From NCBI RefSeq assembly GCF_900182545.1, contig NZ_FXTJ01000009.1, forward strand, positions 62,001-126,000: 64,000 bases of DNA. The letters run 5' to 3'. The translations under genes and the position numbers were made by a program. The DNA comes from Geodermatophilus aquaeductus (GTDB lineage: Bacteria; Actinomycetota; Actinomycetes; Mycobacteriales; Geodermatophilaceae). Shown in pieces: positions 17,695-25,759 of the stretch; the stretch's first letter is position 1, and the number at the start of each line of letters is the position of its first letter. The notes below the pieces were generated by a model. That model made no database searches. It was not told the DNA's origin and saw only the letters and a program-made list of their open reading frames with translations.

Positions 17695-17759
17695 CGGGCA
17701 TGGCCGGACGGCGGCCCGCTGACGAGGGTGACGCGCACCACCCCACCTCCGGAGGACCC

Positions 17760-18737
17760 GTGCCGATCCACCCCGCCATCGCCGCGAACCTGCACCTGAT
17801 CGAGGGCATCGAGTCCTTCGAGCAGGGACTCGCCGACCCGGAGCAGCGCGCCCGGCTGGACGCCTTCATGTCGATCGCCGGTGCGCCGGAGCCGCCGGCC
17901 GTCGCCACGCGGTCGGCGTCCGCCCCCGGCCCGCACGGCGACGTGCCCGCCCGCGTGTACGAGCCCGCGGGCGGCGGCGCCGGGCGGCCGTGCTTCGTCT
18001 GGCTGCACGGCGGGGCCTTCCGCATGGGCGACCTCGACATGCCCGAGGCCGACTGGACGGCGCGGCAGGTGTGCGAGCGGGCCGGCGCGGTCGTCGTCAG
18101 CGTCGACTACCGGCTCTGCGTCGGCGGGGTAACCTACCCGGTCCCGCACGACGACGCCGTGGCCGCCGTCCGCTGGGTCCGCGACTCCGCCGCCGAACTC
18201 GGGATCGACCCCGAGCGGATCTCGGTCGGCGGTGCCAGCGCCGGCGGCAACCTCGCCACCGGCACCGTGCTCCGCCTGCGCGACGACGACGGCTGGCAGC
18301 CCGCGGCGCTGGTGCTGGCCTACACGACGCTGCACGCCGTCGTCCCCGCCCCGTCCGCGGCGCTCGCGGCGCTGATGACCGAGGTCCCGCGGCTGCTGCG
18401 CTTCCTGCCCGAGGACCGCGCGGCGATCACGTCCAACTACCTCGGCGGGCCGGAGAGCCGGGCCGACGGCTACGCGATGCCGGCGAACGCCGTGCTCGAG
18501 GGCCTGTGCCCGGTGCTGCTGCTCAACTCCGAGTACGACGACCTGCGCGCCTCGTCCGAGGCGTTCACCGCGGCGCTGGCGCTGGCCGGCGTCGACGTCC
18601 GCCAGGTGCTGGTGCCCGGGATGCTGCACGGGTTCCTCACCATGCCCGCCGCCGACGTCGAGCCGGTCGAGCGGGCACTGGCACTGATGGCCGACGTGGT
18701 CCTCGGCACCGGGCAGCGGCAGATGGCTGCCGCCTGA
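17760..18737 (+). CDS. HSL-family (family IV) alpha/beta-hydrolase
   Basis: A 325-aa esterase. The HGGAF oxyanion motif, GGASAGG nucleophile elbow (Ser in GASAGG), Asp in YDDLRASSEAF and His in MLHGFLT give a full hormone-sensitive-lipase-type triad. The N-terminal cap helix region (about 1-75) is typical. Start is the GTG at 17760 with GGAGG 4 nt upstream; an earlier ATG lies inside the operator and is unlikely. It is controlled by the putative IclR operator 66 bp upstream and converges with the dehydrogenase gene 10 bp away. Possible substrates are acylated glycosides or aromatic esters; not determinable from sequence. Confidence 0.9.
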   Translation: MPIHPAIAANLHLIEGIESFEQGLADPEQRARLDAFMSIAGAPEPPAVATRSASAPGPHGDVPARVYEPAGGGAGRPCFVWLHGGAFRMGDLDMPEADWTARQVCERAGAVVVSVDYRLCVGGVTYPVPHDDAVAAVRWVRDSAAELGIDPERISVGGASAGGNLATGTVLRLRDDDGWQPAALVLAYTTLHAVVPAPSAALAALMTEVPRLLRFLPEDRAAITSNYLGGPESRADGYAMPANAVLEGLCPVLLLNSEYDDLRASSEAFTAALALAGVDVRQVLVPGMLHGFLTMPAADVEPVERALALMADVVLGTGQRQMAAA

Positions 18738-18747
18738 CCACGTCCCC

Positions 18748-19764
18748 TCAGGGGAGCCGTGGATCGACGTGCACCTTGGGCCCGGCGCCGCTGCCCTCCG
18801 GGCGAATGCCGGCGAGCACCGCGCCGACCTGCGCGAGCCCGACGGTGGCGGCGACCAGCGGCCGGGGGTCGACCTCCCCGCTCCGGTAGGCGGCGATCGT
18901 GGGGGCCAGCCCCGGGGACGCCGACAGGATCCCGACCGCCGTGACGTCCCGGAGCAGCAGCGTCCGGGTGTCGATCGTGCTCGGCGTACCGGCGATGCCG
19001 ATGCAGACGACGCGGCCACCGGGCTCGACGAGGTCCAGGGCGAGCGCCGGGGACCCGGGGGCGGTCGAGGCGTCGACGACGGCGTCGAACGGCAGGTCCG
19101 GGAGGGTGTCGCGGGTCCAGGCGTCGGCGAAGCCGAGACCGCGGGCGAACCCGAGCGAGGCGCCGGTGACGCCGAGCAGGTGCACCTCGGCCCCTGCCGC
19201 GCGGAGGAACATCGCCGTCAGCAGGCCGATCGTGCCGGGCCCGACGACCAGCGCGCGGTCGCCGGAGGCCACGCCGGCCGCCCGCGCCGCCCGCCAGGCG
19301 TTGCCGCCCGGCTCGACGAGGGCGCCCAGGGTCGCGTCGACGGGGTCGGGCAGCTCGTGCAGCGACCAGGCCGGGACGGCGAGCTGCTCGGCCAGCGCAC
19401 CGGGCCGGTCGCCCCGGATGCCCACCTCCTGCCGGTCCTCGCACACGTGCTGCCTCCCCCGGCGGCAGCGGCGGCAGGTGCGGTCGCCGAGCATCGTGTC
19501 GCCGGTGACCCGGAGGCCGAGCCACGCCGGGTCGACCGCGTCGCCCACCGCGGTGACCCGGCCGGACCACTCGTGGCCCGGCCGCAGCGGGTACGTGGAG
19601 TGCCCCGTCTCGAAGTAGGACAGCTCGCCGGTGAACAGCTCGACGTCGGTGCCGCAGACGCCGACCCGCTCGACGTCGACGACCACCTCGCCCGGGGCGG
19701 CGATCGGCGCGGGCACCTCCTCGACCGCGCAGACGCCCGGACCGGAGAGCACGACCGCACGCAT
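18748..19764 (-). CDS. Zinc-dependent medium-chain dehydrogenase (sugar/polyol type)
   Basis: A 338-aa MDR-superfamily enzyme. GVCGTDVELFTG carries the catalytic-zinc Cys, GHEWSG the His-Glu pair, and CRRCRRGRQHVC three Cys of the structural-zinc loop (the usual fourth Cys is not evident). The NAD(P) fold contains VVGPGTIGLLTAMFLRAAGAEV. Similar enzymes oxidise sugars or polyols such as L-arabinose, D-galactose, glucose or sorbitol. It is divergent from the dehydratase with only 21 bp between starts, so their promoters must overlap coding sequence, or one lacks a close promoter. With the dehydratase and DapA-type aldolase it outlines a non-phosphorylative aldonate pathway. A GTG 12 nt upstream is an alternative start. 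Confidence 0.88.
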   Translation of the reverse strand: MRAVVLSGPGVCAVEEVPAPIAAPGEVVVDVERVGVCGTDVELFTGELSYFETGHSTYPLRPGHEWSGRVTAVGDAVDPAWLGLRVTGDTMLGDRTCRRCRRGRQHVCEDRQEVGIRGDRPGALAEQLAVPAWSLHELPDPVDATLGALVEPGGNAWRAARAAGVASGDRALVVGPGTIGLLTAMFLRAAGAEVHLLGVTGASLGFARGLGFADAWTRDTLPDLPFDAVVDASTAPGSPALALDLVEPGGRVVCIGIAGTPSTIDTRTLLLRDVTAVGILSASPGLAPTIAAYRSGEVDPRPLVAATVGLAQVGAVLAGIRPEGSGAGPKVHVDPRLP

Positions 19765-19785
19765 GGACCTCGACACGGCGCCAGG

Positions 19786-21504
19786 ATGGCGGGCGTGACC
19801 CTGCGCAGCGCGGCCTGGTACTCGGGCGACGTCAAGAACGCCTACATCCACCGGGCCTGGATGCGCCGCGGCGTCCCGGACGACGCGTTCGGCCGCCCGC
19901 AGATCGCCATCGCCAACACCGCCTCCGACCTCGTGCCCTGCAACCGGCACCTCTCCGAGGTCGCCGCCGCCGTGCGCGACGGCGTCCACGCCGCCGGCGG
20001 CACCCCGCTGGAGCTGCCCGTGTTCGGGCTGGGCGAGACCCAGGTCCGGCCCACCGCGATGCTCTGGCGCAACCTGGCCGCGATGCAGATGGAGGAGGCG
20101 TTCCGGGCCAACCCGGTCGACGGGCTGGTGCTGCTCGGCGGGTGCGACAAGACGATCCCGTCGCTGCTCATGGCCGCCGCGTCGGTCGACCTGCCCGCCG
20201 TCGTCGTGCCGGGCGGGCCGATGCTGACCGGCACCTTCCGCGGGGTGCCGCTGGGCTGCGGCACCGACGTGTTCCGGCTCTCCGAGGAGGTCCGCGCGGG
20301 CACGCTGCCGGCGGAGGAGTTCGCGCGGTCGGAGTCGGCGATGATCCGCAGCCGCGGGCACTGCAACACCATGGGCACCGCCTCGACGATGGCGCTCGTG
20401 GCCGAGGCGCTGGGCACCGTCGTCCCGGGGGTCGCCGGCACCCCCGCCGCGGACAGCCGCCTGCTCGAGGCCGCGCACGGCACCGGCCGGCTGGTGGTGG
20501 AGATGGTCGCCGCCGACCGCCGGCCCTCGACGTTCCTCACCGCGGGGTCCTTCGCCAACGCCATCGTGGCGCTGGCCGCCATCGGCGGGTCGACGAACGC
20601 CGTCGTCCACCTGCTGGCCATCGCGGGCCGGCTCGGGATCGACCTCACGCTCGACGACTTCGACCGCATCGGCTCGGGCGTGCCGGTGCTCGTCGACCTG
20701 CTCCCGGCGGGGCGGTTCCTCATGGAGGACCTCCACCGCGCCGGCGGCCTGCGCGCCGTGCTGGGCCAGGTCCGAGACCTGCTCGACCCGACGGCGCTCA
20801 CCGTCACCGGCGAGCCGCTCGTCGACACCCTCGGCGACGCCCCGATCTGGGACCCGCAGGTGATCCGGTCACGCGCGGAGCCGCTGGTCGAACACGGGGG
20901 CATCGCCGTCCTGCGGGGCAACCTCGCGCCGTCCGGTGCGGTGATCAAGCCGGCCGCGGCCTCGCCGCACCTCATGCGGCACCGCGGCCGGGCGGTGGTC
21001 TTCGACTCCATCGAGGACCTGCACGCCCGCATCGACGACCCCGACCTCGACGTCGACGCCGACTCCGTGCTCGTCCTCCGCGGCTGCGGCCCGAGGGGCT
21101 ACCCCGGCATGCCCGAGGTCTCCAACACGCCGCTGCCCCGGAAGCTGCTCGAGCAGGGGGTGCGCGACATGGTGCGGGTGTGCGACGGCCGGATGAGCGG
21201 CACGGCCTACGGCACCGTCGTCCTGCACGTGGCGCCGGAGGCGGCCGCCGGCGGCCCGCTGGGGCTGGTGCGCACCGGCGACGTGGTCACGCTCGACGTC
21301 GCGGCCCGGCGGATCGACGTCGAGGTCCCCGACGACGAACTGGCCCGGCGCCGGCCGAGCGAGGCGACCGTGGCCGGCTTCGCCGCCCCGCGGCGCGGCT
21401 GGGAGCGGCTCTACGTCGACCACGTGCTGCAGGCCGACACCGGGGCGGACCTCGACTTCCTCGTCGGCTCGAGCGGGTCGTCGGTGAGCCGCGAGTCGCA
21501 CTGA
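19786..21504 (+). CDS. IlvD/Edd-family aldonate dehydratase
   Basis: A 572-aa Fe-S dehydratase. Cluster-binding Cys motifs are visible: GGCDKTIPS, GHCNTMGTAST and RGCGPRGYPGMPEVSN; the C-terminal MSGTAYGTVVLHVAPEAAAGGPL segment is characteristic. The family includes dihydroxyacid dehydratase, phosphogluconate dehydratase and the pentonate/hexonate dehydratases; context (sugar dehydrogenase divergent, DapA-type aldolase convergent) favours a sugar-acid dehydratase making a 2-keto-3-deoxy acid, not branched-chain amino-acid synthesis. Start is uncertain between the ATG at 19786 and a GTG at 19795, the latter having AGGA 8 nt upstream. It ends 6 bp before the stop of the convergent aldolase. Confidence 0.87.
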   Translation: MAGVTLRSAAWYSGDVKNAYIHRAWMRRGVPDDAFGRPQIAIANTASDLVPCNRHLSEVAAAVRDGVHAAGGTPLELPVFGLGETQVRPTAMLWRNLAAMQMEEAFRANPVDGLVLLGGCDKTIPSLLMAAASVDLPAVVVPGGPMLTGTFRGVPLGCGTDVFRLSEEVRAGTLPAEEFARSESAMIRSRGHCNTMGTASTMALVAEALGTVVPGVAGTPAADSRLLEAAHGTGRLVVEMVAADRRPSTFLTAGSFANAIVALAAIGGSTNAVVHLLAIAGRLGIDLTLDDFDRIGSGVPVLVDLLPAGRFLMEDLHRAGGLRAVLGQVRDLLDPTALTVTGEPLVDTLGDAPIWDPQVIRSRAEPLVEHGGIAVLRGNLAPSGAVIKPAAASPHLMRHRGRAVVFDSIEDLHARIDDPDLDVDADSVLVLRGCGPRGYPGMPEVSNTPLPRKLLEQGVRDMVRVCDGRMSGTAYGTVVLHVAPEAAAGGPLGLVRTGDVVTLDVAARRIDVEVPDDELARRRPSEATVAGFAAPRRGWERLYVDHVLQADTGADLDFLVGSSGSSVSRESH

Positions 21505-21510
21505 GCGCGG

Positions 21511-22272
21511 TCAGCCGCCGACCCGGGTGACCCCGGACGTGCCGAAGCGCTCCGCGGTCGCGCGCTTGTAGCCGGCCGGGAAGTCGGCCGACGCGCCGCG
21601 GTCGACGGCGGCGAGCCGCACCTGGGCCTCGGCGTCGCCACCCCAGGCCGCGACGCACAGTTCGGGGGCGACGTTGGCGGCCGCCACCAGCGCGCCCGCG
21701 GCCCCGATCGCGCCGCACAGGCCGACCAGGCCGGTCGCGCCGGTGTAGAGGTCGCCGGTGAAGACGTCGCGCTCGTGCAGCAGCCGGCCGGCGTCGCCCG
21801 AGGAGTCCTTGAGCCCGGACACCGGCAGGTCGGGCAGCAGGCCGACGGGGATCCCGGGCGCGGAGGCACCCGGGAAGTGGTAGGCCAGCAGCGGCCCGGT
21901 CGCCGCCTTCGCGACCGCCTCGTAGTACGGCCGCGGGTCGGGGACGCCGGGCGGGGAGAGCACCAGGACGGCGTCCGCGCCGGCGGCGCAGGCGCGCTCG
22001 GTCAGCTCCGCTGCCTGCCGGCCGGTGGGCGCGCCGGTCCCGGCGAGCACGGGCACCTCCGCCGGCAGCGCCGCCCGCACCGCGCCGACGAGCGCGTCCC
22101 GCTCGTCGGCGGTCAGGGTGGCCGCCTCCCCCGTCGTCCCGGCGACGAGCACGCAGCGCACGCCGAGATCGACCAGTTGCGCCGCGAGGTCGGCGGTGGC
22201 CGGCGCGTCCAGCGCGCCGTCCTCGCGGAAGAGGGTGACCAGGGCGACGCCGACGCCGGTGAACAGGGGCAT
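21511..22272 (-). CDS. DapA-family lyase (probable 2-keto-3-deoxy-aldonate aldolase)
   Basis: A 253-aa class I lyase with the DHDPS/NAL fold. GTTGEAATLTADER is the pyruvate-binding signature and SGLKDSSGD holds the Schiff-base Lys. It is shorter than the usual 290-300 residues, lacking much of the C-terminal helical region, so oligomerisation may differ. Beside the dehydratase it likely cleaves or dehydrates 2-keto-3-deoxy sugar acids. An alternative ATG at 22281 (MRRMPLF) has AGGAG 4 nt upstream and is equally possible. Its start region faces the cupin gene, with the putative IclR operator between them, 41 bp from this gene. Confidence 0.85.
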   Translation of the reverse strand: MPLFTGVGVALVTLFREDGALDAPATADLAAQLVDLGVRCVLVAGTTGEAATLTADERDALVGAVRAALPAEVPVLAGTGAPTGRQAAELTERACAAGADAVLVLSPPGVPDPRPYYEAVAKAATGPLLAYHFPGASAPGIPVGLLPDLPVSGLKDSSGDAGRLLHERDVFTGDLYTGATGLVGLCGAIGAAGALVAAANVAPELCVAAWGGDAEAQVRLAAVDRGASADFPAGYKRATAERFGTSGVTRVGG

Positions 22273-22312
22273 GCGCCTCATCCTGCTCCTGCGGACGCCC
22301 GCCGAGGATCGT

Positions 22313-22327
22313 TGCCGCTCAATGGCA
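22313..22327. promoter_or_regulatory. Putative IclR operator, site 3 (aldolase / cupin)
   Basis: TGCCGCTCAATGGCA, identical to site 2. It lies in the 125-bp space between the divergent aldolase and cupin genes, 70 bp before the cupin start, so it could control both. Confidence 0.7.
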
Positions 22328-22397
22328 GGGCGGTCGGACCGGTGACGCCGGTCACCCATGCTCGGACCGTCACCGCCGACGCGACCCGGGAGTGCAG

Positions 22398-22955
22398 ATG
22401 AGCTTCGAGTACCTGATCGACCCGGAGAAGGGCCCGCAGTGGCAGGGCGTGCTGCCCGGCAAGCCGGTCCCCTACGTGCTCCGGCGCGGCGAGGGCGAGC
22501 ACGCGATGCTCTTCGGCGACCTGTTCACCGTGCTGCTCTCCGGCGACGAGACGCAGAACCAGTTCGGGATCATCGTCAGCGACTCCCCCGCCGGCGACGT
22601 CATCCCGACGCACTCGCACAACGAGACGCACGAGACGTTCTTCGTCCTCGACGGGAAGGTGCGGCTCTTCTTCGAGGACGCCGAGGGCGGGAAGCAGTCG
22701 CAGCTGCTCACCCCGGGCGACTTCGGCTACGTGCCGGCCGGCTTCGCCCACGCGTACCAGATCGTCGAGGACGCCCGGATGATGGGCACCCTCTCCGGCG
22801 GCTTCGAGCGGTTCTTCCAGCACATGGGCCAGCCGACCGACCACCCGACGAAGGAGCAGCCGCCCTTCATCCCGGACTTCCCGCGCATGCAGGCGGCCGC
22901 GCAGCAGCACAACATGCAGTTCCTGCGCGACGTCGAGTGGCCCGAGCACGCCTGA
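22398..22955 (+). CDS. Monocupin dioxygenase, QueD-like (putative quercetin 2,3-dioxygenase)
   Basis: A 185-aa single-domain cupin. Motif 1 is complete, G66-X5-H72-X-H74-X4-E79-X6-G86, and motif 2 gives G107-X5-P113-X-G115-X2-H118, so the four metal ligands are H72, H74, E79 and H118. Length, this ligand spacing and segments such as AMLFGDL, PTHSHNETHETF and LLTPGDFGYVPAGFAHAY resemble the monocupin quercetinase QueD described from Streptomyces, whose ligands I recall as H69, H71, E76, H115 (same spacing). Quercetinase opens the flavonol C-ring, releasing CO and a depside. Start ATG has GGGAG 5 nt upstream. It has an IclR-box upstream, and a terminator hairpin and an esterase gene follow. Another aromatic or sugar cupin function cannot be excluded. 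Confidence 0.75.
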   Translation: MSFEYLIDPEKGPQWQGVLPGKPVPYVLRRGEGEHAMLFGDLFTVLLSGDETQNQFGIIVSDSPAGDVIPTHSHNETHETFFVLDGKVRLFFEDAEGGKQSQLLTPGDFGYVPAGFAHAYQIVEDARMMGTLSGGFERFFQHMGQPTDHPTKEQPPFIPDFPRMQAAAQQHNMQFLRDVEWPEHA

Positions 22956-22971
22956 GTCCCGCACTCCCCGA

Positions 22972-23003
22972 CCGGGCGCGGCTCCTCGTGGAGCCGCGCC
23001 CGG
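22972..23003 (+). terminator. Hairpin after the cupin gene
   Basis: Perfect 14-bp stem CCGGGCGCGGCTCC with loop TCGT, 17 nt after the cupin stop and 23 nt before the esterase start. No T tract. Probably an attenuator that makes the cupin transcript more abundant than the esterase transcript. Confidence 0.7.
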
Positions 23004-23026
23004 CGCGCGTCCCGAGGAGGTCCCGC

Positions 23027-23932
23027 GTGCCCACCCCCGCCCTGCCGCTGCCGCCGCCGGCCCACGCCGCTCCCCTGCCGCCGGCCTCCCCCGGTCCGGA
23101 CGGCACCCGGTTCCTCGGCGGCGTCCCGTACGCCGCGCTCCCGGGCGCCCGCCCGCTGGAGCTCGACCTGTACCTACCGGCCGGCGACGGCCCGCACCCG
23201 GTCGCGCTGTTCCTGCACGGCGGCGGCTGGCGGCTGGGCAGCCGGCGCTCGGGCGGCCCGGCGTTCCCGGGCCGCGGCCTCTTCGAGCGGGTCGCGGCCG
23301 CCGGGATCGCCGTCGCCAGCGCCGACTACCGGCTCTCCGGCGAGGCGGTCTGGCCGGCGCAGCTCTCGGACGCGAAGGCCGCCGTCCGCTGGCTGCGTGC
23401 CCGGGCCGGCGAGCTCGGCGTCGACGGCGACCGGATCGCCGCGTGGGGCGAGTCGGCCGGCGGGCACCTCGCCGAGCTGCTCGGGCTGGTCGCCGACGAG
23501 GGCCTGGAGGGCGACGTCGGCGTGACCGGCCCGTCGAGCGCCGTCGTCGCGGTGGCCGCCTGGTACGCGCCCACCGACGTCGCCGCCGTCGCTCCCGACA
23601 CCGGCGCCGACCCGGCCGACGCCACCACCCGCGAGGCCCAGCTGCTCGGCGCGGCACCGTCGGCCGTGCCCGAGGTCGCCGCCCAGGCCAGCCCGGTGAC
23701 GTACGCGCGCGCCGGCGCCCCGCCGTTCCTGCTGCTGCACGGGCGGGCCGACCGGTTCGTCCCGTGCGTGCAGAGCGAGCGGCTGGCCGCGGCCCTGGCC
23801 GGCGCCGGGGCCGACGTCGCGCTGCACACCTACGACGGCGCCGACCACATGTGGCTGGGCGCTCCGGAGGCGGCCGCCGACGCCCTCGACCGCACGGTCG
23901 CCTTCCTCCGCGCCCGCCTGCTCGCGGGCTGA
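23027..23932 (+). CDS. Alpha/beta-hydrolase esterase (possible depside hydrolase)
   Basis: A 301-aa carboxylesterase related to the one at 7369-8301. HGGGW (oxyanion), GESAGGH (nucleophile Ser), HGRADRFVP (Asp) and DGADHMW (His) form the triad. No signal peptide; a Pro/Ala-rich N-terminus of about 30 residues. Start is the GTG with GAGGAGG 6 nt upstream. It follows the QueD-like cupin in the same direction, so it may hydrolyse that enzyme's ester product (for quercetin, the depside to protocatechuate and a phloroglucinol carboxylate). That reaction is inferred from position only; acyl-sugar deacylation is the main alternative. Confidence 0.87.
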   Translation: MPTPALPLPPPAHAAPLPPASPGPDGTRFLGGVPYAALPGARPLELDLYLPAGDGPHPVALFLHGGGWRLGSRRSGGPAFPGRGLFERVAAAGIAVASADYRLSGEAVWPAQLSDAKAAVRWLRARAGELGVDGDRIAAWGESAGGHLAELLGLVADEGLEGDVGVTGPSSAVVAVAAWYAPTDVAAVAPDTGADPADATTREAQLLGAAPSAVPEVAAQASPVTYARAGAPPFLLLHGRADRFVPCVQSERLAAALAGAGADVALHTYDGADHMWLGAPEAAADALDRTVAFLRARLLAG

Positions 23933-23954
23933 TCCGGCACCGCCCGGGGCCATC

Positions 23955-23969
23955 TGCCGGTCAATGGCA
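23955..23969. promoter_or_regulatory. Putative IclR operator, site 4 (FAD monooxygenase operon)
   Basis: TGCCGGTCAATGGCA, one base different from sites 2 and 3. It lies in the 169-bp space before the FAD monooxygenase, 132 bp upstream of its GTG. Confidence 0.7.
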
Positions 23970-24101
23970 ACGGGGTGGGGCGGGGTGACCTGCGCCACCG
24001 ATGCTCGACGTGTCCGGAAGCGGCCTCCGAAGCCCACCGGCCCCTACCGCCTCCATCCCGATGGAGGCGCCTCCGGCACCGCAGTCCGACAGGAGTTCCC
24101 C

Positions 24102-25736
24102 GTGACCGAAGCGCACGTCCCTCCCCGGGTGCCGGTCCTCGTCGCCGGCGGCGGCCCCAGCGGGCTCGCCGCCGCTCTCGAGCTCGGCCGGCGGGGCGTC
24201 GAGGTGCTCGTCGTCGAGCCCCGCACGGTCCTCGACCCGCTGCGCCCCCGCGCCAAGACCACCAGCGTCCGCACCATGGAGCACCTGCGCCGCTGGGGCC
24301 TGGCCGACCGGCTGCGCGCCGCGGCGCCGCTGCCGGTGTCGCACGCCCAGGATGTCGTCTTCTGCACCGGCCTGTTCGGCCACGAGATCACCCGCTTCCC
24401 CGAGGCCTTCGGGCTGTGGACGCAGCCGCGCCAGATCGCCGCGGAGGCCGGCCAGCAGGCGCCCCAGCCCGACGTCGAGGTCCTGCTGCGGGCGGCCGCC
24501 GCCGAGCTCGCGTCGGTCACCGTGCTGGTGGGCTCGCGCGTCACCGCGGTCGTCGACGGCCCCGACGAGGTGCGCGCGACGATCGAGGGCCCGGACGGCA
24601 CCACCACCGAGGTCGCCGCGGAGTACCTGCTCGGCTGCGACGGCAGCGGCGGGATCTCCCGCCGCGCGATCGGCGCCCGCTACGAGGGCTCCTCGGGCGC
24701 GCTGCCGAACCTCAGCGTCACCTTCCGCTCCCGGGCGCTGGAGGAGCGGCCGCTGTGCGCGCTCGGCGTCCACTACTGGGTCATCGGCACCGAGCGCGGC
24801 GGGCTCATGGGCCGCCTCGACCTCGACGGCACGTGGTGGGCGATCGTCCAGGGCGTCGACACCGTCGCCGGGGACGCCGACCCCGTGGCGCTGGTGCGCG
24901 CCATGGTCGGGGACGACATCGACGTCGAGGTGCTGGCCACCGACCCGTGGCAGGCGCGGATGCTGCTGGCTGACCGCTACCGCGGCGAGCGGGTGTTCCT
25001 CGTCGGCGACGCCGCGCACCTCAACCCGCCGTGGGGCGGGCACGGGTTCAACACCTGCGTCGGCGACGCGGTGAACGTGGGCTGGAAGCTCGCCGCCGTC
25101 CTGCGCGGCTGGGCACCGGCCGGCCTGCTCGACAGCTACGAGCCCGAGCGGCGTCCGGTGGCCCGGCGGACGATCGAGGCGGCCGGCGGCCAGGAGGCCT
25201 TCCTCGCCCCCGCCTTCTCCGGCCGCGACGTCGACGACGACGGCCCGACCGGCTGGGAGCTGCGCGCGGCCCTGGCCGAGGCGCTGCAGGTCAAGGACCC
25301 CGAGTTCCACAGCCTCGGCCTGGTCCTCGGCTACGACTACCCCGACTCCCCCGTCGTCGTCCCCGACGGCCGCCCGGTGCCCGAGCCCACGCTGGCCACC
25401 TTCACGCCCTCGGGCCACCCCGGCGCGCGGCTGCCGCACGCGTGGCTGGCCGACGGCGACTCGCTGTTCGACCGGCTCGGCCCCGAGCTGAGCCTGCTGC
25501 GCCTGGACGCCGCGGCCGACCCCGCGCCGCTGGCCGCCGAGGCACAGCGGCGCGGGGTCCCGCTGACCGTCGTCGACCTGCCCGGCGTCCCGGGGCTGCG
25601 CGAGCTGCTGGGCGAGGACCTGGTGCTCGTGCGGCCCGACCAGCACGTGGCCTGGCGCGGCCCGGCCGTCGCCGACCCCGCCGCGCTGTTCGACCGCGTG
25701 CTGGGCGTCCCCGTCCCGGCTCCCGCCGCCCGCTGA
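24102..25736 (+). CDS. FAD-dependent aromatic hydroxylase (PHBH/MhpA superfamily)
   Basis: A 544-aa group A flavoprotein monooxygenase. The N-terminal GGGPSGLAAALELGRRG with terminal Glu binds FAD, LLGCDGSGG is the DG motif, and VFLVGDAAHLNPPWGGHGFNT is the GD motif contacting the flavin ribityl; the C-terminal 130 residues form the thioredoxin-like domain of the phenol-hydroxylase/MhpA branch. It inserts one oxygen ortho to a phenolic hydroxyl using NAD(P)H. Start GTG has AGGAG at 6 nt. First of four co-directional genes (GH1, FAH, DUF3500) and preceded by an IclR operator. In context it could hydroxylate a flavonoid A-ring or a phloroglucinol-type product before ring cleavage, but the substrate is not readable. 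Confidence 0.9.
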   Translation: MTEAHVPPRVPVLVAGGGPSGLAAALELGRRGVEVLVVEPRTVLDPLRPRAKTTSVRTMEHLRRWGLADRLRAAAPLPVSHAQDVVFCTGLFGHEITRFPEAFGLWTQPRQIAAEAGQQAPQPDVEVLLRAAAAELASVTVLVGSRVTAVVDGPDEVRATIEGPDGTTTEVAAEYLLGCDGSGGISRRAIGARYEGSSGALPNLSVTFRSRALEERPLCALGVHYWVIGTERGGLMGRLDLDGTWWAIVQGVDTVAGDADPVALVRAMVGDDIDVEVLATDPWQARMLLADRYRGERVFLVGDAAHLNPPWGGHGFNTCVGDAVNVGWKLAAVLRGWAPAGLLDSYEPERRPVARRTIEAAGGQEAFLAPAFSGRDVDDDGPTGWELRAALAEALQVKDPEFHSLGLVLGYDYPDSPVVVPDGRPVPEPTLATFTPSGHPGARLPHAWLADGDSLFDRLGPELSLLRLDAAADPAPLAAEAQRRGVPLTVVDLPGVPGLRELLGEDLVLVRPDQHVAWRGPAVADPAALFDRVLGVPVPAPAAR

Positions 25737-25759
25737 CCCACTCTCCGAGGAGACGACCG

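Noticed and set aside
21511-22272. Dihydrodipicolinate synthase for lysine biosynthesis
   Set aside because: Only the DapA fold is shared; the protein is short and sits with a sugar dehydrogenase, an aldonate dehydratase and catabolic genes, so a keto-deoxy-acid aldolase is more likely.
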